DNA from: DASCOT01 sp036012155 | GTDB lineage: Bacteria; Acidobacteriota; UBA890; WLXD01 | Assembly (NCBI GenBank): GCA_036012155.1 | Contig: DASCOT010000003.1 | Coordinates: 1-11,628, forward strand | Reading direction: 5' to 3' | Length of the DNA stretch: 11,628 bases | Shown: positions 1 through 5,522 of the stretch, one piece after another | How positions within the stretch are numbered: position 1 is the stretch's first letter | Layout: the number at the start of each line of letters is the position of its first letter | Position numbers and translations under genes: made by a program | Notes under the pieces: model-generated | What the model was told of the DNA's origin: nothing | Seen by the model: the letters and a program-made list of their open reading frames with translations, nothing else | Database searches by the model: none

Positions 1-255
1 GGCGCACTCGCTGGGACGACCGATTCGGTGCCGCTCGCTCTGATGCCCGGGGGCCACAGGGTCATGCTGTCAACCAGCCGCGGCCTAGAGCCGGGACTTG
101 AGTTCACCGTACAGTCTGACGGGACGCTCCAGTTCGACCCCTCGCTCGACTCGCTAGTAGGCGGACGAGGCACCAAGGCGATGGTGCTGCATGGCACTCG
201 GATCGACATCGATATCAGCAAGTTGAGCTACAGCAAGTTCAACCTAGCCGGGGCA
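1..255 (+). repeat. 85-aa coding repeat, unit 1
   Basis: This is the first complete 255-bp unit, in frame. Its first 50 bases are identical to 511-560, while its middle part differs from units 2 and 3 (for example GLEPGLEFTVQSD). Confidence 0.9.
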
Positions 256-1206
256 GGCGCTCTCGCTGGGACAACCGAACCGATGCCGTTCGTTCTGATG
301 CCCGGCGGCCATGGGCTCGCATTGATAACCAACCGTAACCCGGAACCAGGCTTTGACTTCACTGTGCAGGCTGACGGGACGCTCCAGTTCGACTCCTCGC
401 TTGACCACTTGGTGGGCGGGCGCGGCACCAAGGCGATGGCGCTGCACGGTACCCAGATCGATATCGATGTCAGCGAATTGAGCTACAGCAAGTACAACCT
501 AGTCGGTGCAGGCGCACTCGCTGGGACGACCGATTCGGTGCCGCTCGCTCTGATGCCCGGCGGCCATGGGCTCACAATGGTAACCAACCGTAACCCGGAA
601 CCAGGCTTTGACTTCACTGTGCAGGCTGACGGGACGCTCCAGTTCGATCCGTCAATTGACCCGTTAGTAGGTGGACGGGGTACGAAGGCGCTGGTGCTCA
701 ACGGGCTCACCGGGATCAGTATCGATGTCAGCGAGTTGAGCTACACCGAGTTCAACCTGGCAGGGGAAGGCCCTTTTATTGGGCCATCCGATCCGATGCC
801 ATTCGTTCTAATGCCCGGCGGCCATGGGCTCACAATGGTTACCCGCCGCACCCCAGAACCGAGACTTGACTTCACTGTGCAGGTTGACGGAACGCTCCAG
901 TTTGACCCCTCACTTGACCCGCTGGTAGACGGACGAGGCACGACGGTTATAGTGCTACGCGGTACTCGGATTGACATCGACGCACGCGGCTCCGCAGACT
1001 CGCTCGTCGACGGGTTCGCGACCTTCCCCGTCGACCGAATCCTCGGCGCCAACCTGATGCCCGGAGCACACGGATTCCGCAGTCCGGAAATGGATTTTGT
1101 TTTCTACGTCAGACCGGACCTGACCGTCGACTACGACGTGGCGCTGGACGGTGACATCTTCGGCCGGGGCACCAGCACGCTCGTCGTAGGTGACGCCGAG
1201 AGCTAA
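1..1206 (+). CDS. Tandem-repeat beta-rich protein, 5' partial
   Basis: The reading frame is open from base 1 and ends at TAA 1204-1206, so only the last 401 codons are visible and the start lies upstream. The protein consists of four tandem modules of 85-86 residues plus a shorter, divergent fifth copy at the C-terminus. Each module carries LMPGGH near its start, then F-x-FTVQ-x-DGTLQFDPSLD, then a GGRGTKA turn, and ends with IDIDxSxLSY. Alternating hydrophobic residues and Gly/Asp turns suggest beta strands, possibly a beta-sandwich or solenoid module of an exported or surface protein. No signal peptide can be seen because the N-terminus is missing, and no catalytic motif or membrane segment is present in this part. 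I do not recognise a named family, so the function is unknown. A structural, adhesive or surface role is only an inference from the repeats. The neighbouring genes downstream are fragments and give no context. Confidence 0.85.
   Translation, partial: GALAGTTDSVPLALMPGGHRVMLSTSRGLEPGLEFTVQSDGTLQFDPSLDSLVGGRGTKAMVLHGTRIDIDISKLSYSKFNLAGAGALAGTTEPMPFVLMPGGHGLALITNRNPEPGFDFTVQADGTLQFDSSLDHLVGGRGTKAMALHGTQIDIDVSELSYSKYNLVGAGALAGTTDSVPLALMPGGHGLTMVTNRNPEPGFDFTVQADGTLQFDPSIDPLVGGRGTKALVLNGLTGISIDVSELSYTEFNLAGEGPFIGPSDPMPFVLMPGGHGLTMVTRRTPEPRLDFTVQVDGTLQFDPSLDPLVDGRGTTVIVLRGTRIDIDARGSADSLVDGFATFPVDRILGANLMPGAHGFRSPEMDFVFYVRPDLTVDYDVALDGDIFGRGTSTLVVGDAES
256..510 (+). repeat. 85-aa coding repeat, unit 2
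   Basis: This is a 255-bp unit, the same length as unit 1. Its central part (from the TNRNPEPGFDFTVQ segment to LQF) is identical at base level to that of unit 3 over more than 60 bases, so these two units were copied or converted recently. Confidence 0.9.
511..768 (+). repeat. 86-aa coding repeat, unit 3 (mosaic)
   Basis: This is a 258-bp unit, one codon longer than units 1 and 2 (LNGLTGISIDV where the others have LHGTxIDID). Its first 50 bases match unit 1, its middle matches unit 2, and the stretch around LMPGGHGLTMVT matches unit 4. It is a mosaic, as expected from recombination between units. Confidence 0.9.
769..981 (+). repeat. Coding repeat, unit 4 (truncated end)
   Basis: About 71 residues align with the other units, from GPFIGPSDP to GTRIDID. 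The final LSYxxxNLxGA segment is replaced by an unrelated linker of about 23 residues (982-1050). Confidence 0.85.
1051..1188 (+). repeat. Degenerate fifth repeat, C-terminal cap
   Basis: About 46 residues keep the skeleton of the module: LMPGAHG, then PEMDFVFYV, then DLTVDYDVALDG, then GRGTSTLVV. These line up with LMPGGHG, FTVQ, DGTLQFDPSLD and GRGTKALVL of the full units. The divergence and the position at the end suggest a capping unit that does not exchange sequence with the inner copies. Confidence 0.7.
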
Positions 1207-1275
1207 CCCGGACGAGACTCTGTTGGAGTTCACCGGCTACATTGAGCTGGGACGAAATGCGGCGCACGCACCCTA

Positions 1276-1500
1276 TTACCACCGACGCACGGGACATGCG
1301 TCGAACGGCACGTCGGGACTGTTGTTGCGCGCGATGATGCTGCGCGTGGTGTCGCGCATGTAGAGCGTGGCGACGCGCGCGGCGGGCGCCTCGAGGGGTT
1401 CGATCCACAGGCGCTCGAAGCGGTTCGGCGGGGTGTGCGGTACCCCGCGCCCGCGGGGGCCCGTCGCCCAGGCGACGCCATCGGAGTGTGTTCGCGCCAT
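1276..1500 (-). pseudogene. Truncated PA0069-type radical SAM gene (N-terminal 74 aa)
   Basis: The minus-strand ATG at 1500-1498 follows a good ribosome binding site (GGAG, 7-base spacing). The 74-residue product contains RGRG (16-19), PPNRFER (24-30) and RDTTRSIIARNNSPDVPFD (49-67). From memory this is the conserved N-terminus of the PA0069/Rv2578c-like radical SAM proteins, where the segment is followed by SLNPYRGCEHGC and the [4Fe-4S]/SAM-binding cysteines. Here homology stops right after DVPFDA, and the frame runs into CPVRRW and a stop at 1276-1278, before any cluster cysteine. The product cannot be an active radical SAM enzyme. I see no continuation of the gene in other frames down to 1207. 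The intact start and ribosome binding site indicate that the gene was once functional and lost its 3' part by deletion or rearrangement near 1295-1302. Confidence 0.75.
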
Positions 1501-1507
1501 ACTTGAT

Positions 1508-1511
1508 CTCC
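1508..1511 (-). promoter_or_regulatory. Ribosome binding site of the radical SAM fragment
   Basis: GGAG on the minus strand lies 7 bases before the ATG at 1500. It supports this start over reading further upstream in the same open frame, where no conserved residues appear. Confidence 0.6.
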
Positions 1512-1551
1512 AGAGTGCGATAGCATACGAGACAAATGTCTGTATTGATGA

Positions 1552-2433
1552 CCAAGATCCCTGTCGCCGGATGACCAGCGCATCGCGCTCCAAATCCAGG
1601 GAGATGATGGGAACTGGGATATCTGGATCTACGAGATCGAACGAGGGGCCAGCCGGGTGCTGCTGACCACGGAGGGCAACAACCAAGGGCCCGTTTGGTC
1701 GCCCGATGGAGGGTGGGTCTTCTTTCAGTCGGATCGGGGTGGCAACTACGACATCTTCAAGCGCCGGGCTGACCGGAGTCTCGACGCCGAGCTGGTGTTG
1801 GATACAGAGGCTGACGTGTACCCGGCATCGATCTCGGACGACGGCGAGATGCTGCTGTTTATGAGCGGGATCCTATCGAATCTCGACGTGGGGAGACTGG
1901 CTCTCGATACAGGTGAAACGGAAATGCTCGTCGATACCGTCGCCCGTGAGGCTTGGCCCAGCTTCTCGCCGGACGGTCGCTTCTTCGCCTTTCATTCGGA
2001 CGAGACCGGGTCATTTGAGGTGTACGTGAGGGAGGTATCGGGCGGCCGGAGATTTCCGGTCTCTACGAGTACCCGTGGTGGTTGGTGGCCTCGCTGGTCG
2101 CGGGATGGAAGGGAGATTTACTACACCTCCCCCGTAAGCTCAGGCATCCTCGTTGCACAAGTGGACTTGGAGTCGTTTTCCGCCTCGGACCCTGTTGAAG
2201 TCTCGGACATCGTCATACGTACCCTCAGCAACTTCGATGTCACCGCCGATGGCCAGAGATTTCTGGTGTTAGTACCCGCTGGTACTGATGAAACTGGCGG
2301 CACGGCACCCAGCACACGACTCAACGTGGTCCTCAACTGGTTCGAGGAACTGAACCGGCTCGTGCCGACGGGGATCCGTAGGGCTACCTCTCCCGGTGCT
2401 CCACCCCGGCCCCTCAGCGGCCTCCAGCAGTAA
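1552..2433 (+). pseudogene. 5'-truncated WD40-like (PD40/TolB) beta-propeller
   Basis: Protein-like sequence begins immediately after an in-frame TGA (1549-1551) with SLSPDDQRIALQ, already inside a propeller blade and with no start codon. The first in-frame start, GTG 1657, would cut that blade. Successive blades show PVWSPDGGWVFFQSDR, SFSPDGRFFAFHSDE and PRWSRDGREIYY, each followed by strands such as YDIFKRR and FEVYVREV. LNVVLNWFEELNRLVPTG (about 2318-2371) is the usual end of the large PD40 proteins whose N-terminus is a Ser/Thr kinase or winged-helix domain. Here the expected stop is missing and about 20 unrelated residues follow until TAA at 2431-2433. Both ends therefore appear lost: the N-terminal signalling domain and the native stop. 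The segment may still give a short protein from GTG 1657, but I see no ribosome binding site for it. It is most likely a remnant. Confidence 0.75.
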
Positions 2434-2589
2434 CGCTAGCTGCTGCTCGGGGATCGCCGTCGGTGTCATTGCCAGGTTGACCAGCGACAGGTCGGCCAGC
2501 GTGCGGATGTTGCAGTCTCGCAGGGCTGAGGATGTCTCGATCCAGATGCCGTCTACGTGGGCGATCTGGGTGCTGGGGGTGAGCTTCAT
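2269..2589 (-). pseudogene. Possible truncated small gene, helix-hairpin-helix-like N-terminus
   Basis: The minus-strand ATG at 2589-2587 opens a 106-codon frame. Its first 60 residues (MKLTPSTQIAHVDGIW, then LRDCNIRTLADLSLVNLA, then a LALLLEAAEG helix) look protein-like and recall a helix-hairpin-helix pattern in which a Gly-containing turn precedes a GI-RT-ADL helix. From about base 2400 downward the frame is merely antisense to the propeller fragment, so only the N-terminal part could be native. A purine-rich AGGGGGAG lies about 13 bases before the ATG, which is too far for a good ribosome binding site. I do not recognise a family. The alternative is non-coding sequence that happens to be open. 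Confidence 0.3.
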
Positions 2590-2657
2590 GCGCTGGAGCT
2601 TACTCCCCCTTCGAGCACGCGACACCGAGCGCCTTCACGCCATCCCCATGAAAACGC

Positions 2658-2676
2658 TGATACCGTTTTGATACCG
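2658..2676. repeat. Direct repeat TGATACCG, spaced 11 bases
   Basis: TGATACCG occurs at 2658-2665 and again at 2669-2676, one helical turn apart, in an AT-richer patch. Such spacing fits two contacts of a DNA-binding protein on one face of the helix, but no neighbouring regulator gene supports this. Confidence 0.45.
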
Positions 2677-2682
2677 ATTTAG

Positions 2683-2724
2683 CCCCTACAGGGGGTGTTT
2701 TGGTGGGTCCAGGCCCCCGAAAAC
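2683..2724. repeat. Overlapping inverted repeats, terminator-like
   Basis: CCCC (2683-2686), loop TACA and GGGG (2691-2694) form a short stem followed by GTGTTTT. The overlapping bases 2697-2707 can instead pair with 2714-2724 (GTTTT with AAAAC outside, GGG with CCC inside; 9 of 11 positions pair). The two structures lie next to each other, and a G-run could also pair with the second C-run. It may end transcription of the left part or be a recombination scar. Confidence 0.35.
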
Positions 2725-2915
2725 AGGCCGGTTTCGTTGAATCCGGTCTACTCGCAGATTACGGGGTCCCCGTGCTACGGCGACCTGGTATCTCTAATGG
2801 CCGAAAGGTCCCCGGCCAGCGGTCCCTCACGGCCCGTCATGGTGGCCCGATTCAGAGGACCGCAGGCGATCTCTACAGCGCTCTGCGAAGACACTTCGAT
2901 CGGCTCTCGAGAATC

Positions 2916-2934
2916 AGGATCGCTTGCAGATCCT
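2916..2934. repeat. Perfect inverted repeat AGGATC-N7-GATCCT
   Basis: A 6-bp perfect stem with a 7-base loop lies about 110 bases before the start of the sulfatase-like gene. It could be an operator (DNA level) or a hairpin in the leader RNA. It is not followed by a T-run, so it is not a standard terminator. Confidence 0.45.
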
Positions 2935-2948
2935 CTACGATCCGCTAC

Positions 2949-2967
2949 GGCGCCCATGCGGGGCGCC
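2949..2967. repeat. Perfect GC hairpin GGCGCCC-N5-GGGCGCC
   Basis: A 7-bp all-GC stem with a 5-base loop (ATGCG) sits 76 bases before the ATG at 3044 and 14 bases after the previous inverted repeat. Both elements are 19 bases long. The stem would be very stable in a transcript. The following bases (TTGCTTGC) are only weakly T-rich. Confidence 0.5.
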
Positions 2968-3043
2968 TTGCTTGCAGGGGTGCCGAGCGACACAATCCGG
3001 CGGGTTTCGGGAATCGGCCCCTCCATTTCAACCCCAGGCTGCC

Positions 3044-5491
3044 ATGATCCTGCCGCGCACATATAGAACCACCGTATTCCTGCTCCTCGCCGCCGTTGCA
3101 CCAGGCTGCGCGGGAAGCGGCGATGCCGACATCCCGAGCTCGGTTCGGTTAATCGACGTGTTCGGTGAGGCCGCTGTCACCGCAACTCCACCGACCGCGC
3201 CTCTCGAACCAATCCTCTGGGATTTCGCCGCCGGCAGCAGCCCCGGGGAGGATGCGACCGCTACGCTGTTCGGCGCGCGCGCGATACAGGAAATCGAAGG
3301 CCTGGCGCTGCTCGACGGAGCTCTCGTCGGGAGAACGACAGGAGAGTCTCCCTTCCTCCACATTCCCGTGCCCGTGGCTGCCACGAGCTCCGATTCGTTC
3401 CACTCCGCCGAGATTCGCCTGCGGGTCTCAGCCGGCACGAGCACAGGCCTGAGCTTTGCGTTCTCGCCGGAGATCGACGATGAGCAAGTGCTCCACGACG
3501 CGACCCAGAACCGCACCCTTGCGGTCATGGCCGATGTCGCGCCGAGCGATGAGTTTCAGACCGTAACCCTCAACCGCGGCATGGCCAACTTCATGGGGAC
3601 GATCTCTATGGGCTCGATCCGCCACCTGGCGATCCGCCCCAGCGATGTAGCCGACGCGGAGTTCGCCATCGAGTCGATCCGGCTTGTCTCGCGACTCGAG
3701 CACCTGAGCTCGATCCCGTCGGGGGTTGGCTGGCACGGGCTCGGGGAGATCTACCGCGAAACGATTGTCTCGCGGGCACCGGAGAGCATACGGCTTACCG
3801 TCGATGTTCCAACCAGGCCGTGGCTCGACCTCAACCTGGGAACTATAGAGCGCGGGCCTGTGACCTTCGTGGTCTCCGTCGCCGACCAGCCGCTCTTGCG
3901 CCGAACAATCAGCACCCCGGATCGCTGGGAAAGCGTAGTCGTAGACCTCTCGTCCTACGCTGGCCGGCGAATCGAGCTCTCTCTCAGCACCATCGCTGAT
4001 GCGGACGGGGCGATTGCCTATTGGGGCACGCCGGCCGTACGCCAGCGTGGCGATAGCCCACGGGTGGCGCCGCCCAGCGCCGCACGCGCCGAGCTCGTGG
4101 CCGACACGCCGCCGCCGCGTGGCGTGATCCTGATCCTGGCTGACACGTTGCGACGTGACCGGCTTCCCTGGTACGGGGGCCAGCGCGACAACGCCCCCAA
4201 CCTGGCAGCTCTTGCCGAGGCCGGTACGGTCTTCACCAGCACGGTCTCACAGGGCACCTGGACGAAGGTCTCGGTTCCCTCGATCCTGACGTCGCTGTAT
4301 CCGAGCGCCCATGGAATCACCGACATTATCCATCGGCTACCGGCTTCAGTGACGACGCTCGAGGAGGTCTATCAGGCTGCTGGCTACGCCACGTTCCACA
4401 CCTCTTCAATACCGTTTACCGGCCAGCTCACCAACCTGCATCAGGGTGCCGAGGTGCTCCACGAGGCGGCTTCGGTGGGAGATCTGGATCATTCGGAAGC
4501 CAAGACCGCCCGTACCTACACCGATCGGCTGCTCGACTGGATCGACCTGCATCACGAGTCGCCTTTCTTCGTATTTCTCCACGTATTCGACCCACACAGC
4601 CCGTTCGAGCCCTATGCGCCGTACGACACGCTCTATACGGACACCGAGGAGATCGCGGCCCACCGCGAACGAGTTGAAGCCGCTCGGGAACATATCGTCG
4701 ACGACCACATGCGGGAGGACGGCCTCCCTACGACCGCAGAGCTCGACAGTGCCGGAATCGACCCACGAGTCTTCGTTGACACGGAGTTGGACTGGTACGA
4801 CGCTTCGATCAAGGCCATGGACGTGGAGATCGGCCGGCTGCTTCAGCGCCTCGCTGGGTTGGGTATCGCCGACGACACCGTGATCGCATTCATGAGCGAT
4901 CACGGAGAGGCTTTCCTCGAGCACGGCAAGCACTTCCATGGCTGGGACGCCTACGGCGAGATGCTCAACATCCCGCTCATGCTCTGGTGGCCAGGGCGGA
5001 TTCCGGCGGCAAGAAGCGACACGGTCATTGAGTCGATCAACGTCTATCCGACGCTCCTCGATCTGAGCCGGCTCGAGGTACCGACACAGGCCCAGGGACA
5101 GAGCTTGCTACCCCTCATGGCCCGCCCCGAGGCGCCGGCCGGACTCGGCTGGGTACCGGGCCCGGCTTTTGCCGAGCGCGCCTCGATCGACAGCGACGAG
5201 CCGCTGGCCGATGAGGTAGAACAGCTTGTCATCGTGGCCGACGGGTGGAAGCTGGTACACAACACCACCCGTCCCGAAGGGAAGGCAGAGTTCGAGCTAT
5301 TCGACTACGCCAACGATCCGCTGGACCAGATCGACGTGGGCCCCGACAATCCCGATGTCGTAGCGCAACTCTCCGAGGAGCTACGGGCCTGGCACGAGGG
5401 AGTTCTGCTCAACCGGGTCGAGCCGGATAGCGCGGAGGGTCTTACGGAAGCCGAGCGCGACCGACTGCGCGCGCTGGGCTACATCCAATAG
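3044..5491 (+). CDS. Sulfatase-superfamily lipoprotein (Thr nucleophile type)
   Basis: The protein has 815 residues. I chose ATG 3044 because it gives a signal peptide directly: MILPRTYRTT, a hydrophobic VFLLLAAVAP stretch, then GC with Cys22 in an imperfect lipobox (APGC). The upstream in-frame start at 2924 adds 40 residues that look non-coding. Residues about 25-345 are a beta-rich region I do not recognise. The alkaline phosphatase/sulfatase fold begins at about 362 with ILILADTLRRDRL (D367) and continues with HVFDPHSP (513-520), SDHGEAFLEHGKHFHG (D619, H620, H630, H632) and a C-terminal LTEAERDRLRALGYI that is common in this group. At the nucleophile position the sequence is WTKVSVPS: Thr407 replaces the formylglycine Cys/Ser, and the Pro and Arg of CxPSR are also absent. 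It is therefore probably a metal-dependent phospho-hydrolase or transferase, or another esterase, at the cell envelope. The substrate is unknown. Only a weak AGG lies before the start. Confidence 0.88.
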   Translation: MILPRTYRTTVFLLLAAVAPGCAGSGDADIPSSVRLIDVFGEAAVTATPPTAPLEPILWDFAAGSSPGEDATATLFGARAIQEIEGLALLDGALVGRTTGESPFLHIPVPVAATSSDSFHSAEIRLRVSAGTSTGLSFAFSPEIDDEQVLHDATQNRTLAVMADVAPSDEFQTVTLNRGMANFMGTISMGSIRHLAIRPSDVADAEFAIESIRLVSRLEHLSSIPSGVGWHGLGEIYRETIVSRAPESIRLTVDVPTRPWLDLNLGTIERGPVTFVVSVADQPLLRRTISTPDRWESVVVDLSSYAGRRIELSLSTIADADGAIAYWGTPAVRQRGDSPRVAPPSAARAELVADTPPPRGVILILADTLRRDRLPWYGGQRDNAPNLAALAEAGTVFTSTVSQGTWTKVSVPSILTSLYPSAHGITDIIHRLPASVTTLEEVYQAAGYATFHTSSIPFTGQLTNLHQGAEVLHEAASVGDLDHSEAKTARTYTDRLLDWIDLHHESPFFVFLHVFDPHSPFEPYAPYDTLYTDTEEIAAHRERVEAAREHIVDDHMREDGLPTTAELDSAGIDPRVFVDTELDWYDASIKAMDVEIGRLLQRLAGLGIADDTVIAFMSDHGEAFLEHGKHFHGWDAYGEMLNIPLMLWWPGRIPAARSDTVIESINVYPTLLDLSRLEVPTQAQGQSLLPLMARPEAPAGLGWVPGPAFAERASIDSDEPLADEVEQLVIVADGWKLVHNTTRPEGKAEFELFDYANDPLDQIDVGPDNPDVVAQLSEELRAWHEGVLLNRVEPDSAEGLTEAERDRLRALGYIQ

Positions 5492-5522
5492 CCCAAAGGA
5501 TCGGCCGGCTGTCGCTCGTCGC

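Larger units (their letters stand above)
2590..3043. other. Non-coding stretch with direct and inverted repeats
   Basis: About 450 bases lie between the fragment cluster and the sulfatase-like gene. Several frames are open on both strands, but their translations are rich in Arg, Ser and Pro with no recognisable motif, and I do not support any as a gene. The stretch holds a direct repeat of TGATACCG (2658 and 2669), G/C-rich inverted repeats at 2683-2724, and two perfect hairpins at 2916-2934 and 2949-2967. I saw no tRNA, no convincing promoter and no insertion-sequence ends. Confidence 0.6.

Noticed and set aside
1..1206. Repeats as a CRISPR array or non-coding satellite
   Set aside because: The 255-bp period is a multiple of three, the frame stays open and substitutions preserve a protein motif.
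1207..1275. Possible transposase end or insertion-sequence terminus
   Set aside because: I could not match the bases to known termini and found no inverted partner or target duplication.
1367..1666. Plus-strand frame of 99 codons across the radical SAM fragment
   Set aside because: It is antisense to the better supported fragment and out of frame with the propeller; no family resemblance.
2924..3043. 40-residue N-terminal extension of the sulfatase-like protein
   Set aside because: The signal peptide with lipobox begins at ATG 3044; the extension spans a GC hairpin and is not protein-like.
2695..3066. Two overlapping plus-strand frames before the sulfatase-like gene (115 and 123 codons)
   Set aside because: They have no hydrophobic pattern or motif, low-complexity Arg/Ser/Pro composition, no good ribosome binding site, and conflict with the perfect hairpins there.
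4262..4285. Formylglycine sulfatase active site
   Set aside because: The aligned position is Thr407 followed by KVSV; the Cys/Ser, Pro and Arg of CxPSR are all missing.
5492..5522. Bidirectional terminator between the convergent genes
   Set aside because: Only a short CGGCCG palindrome is present, with no adequate stem and no T-run on either strand.
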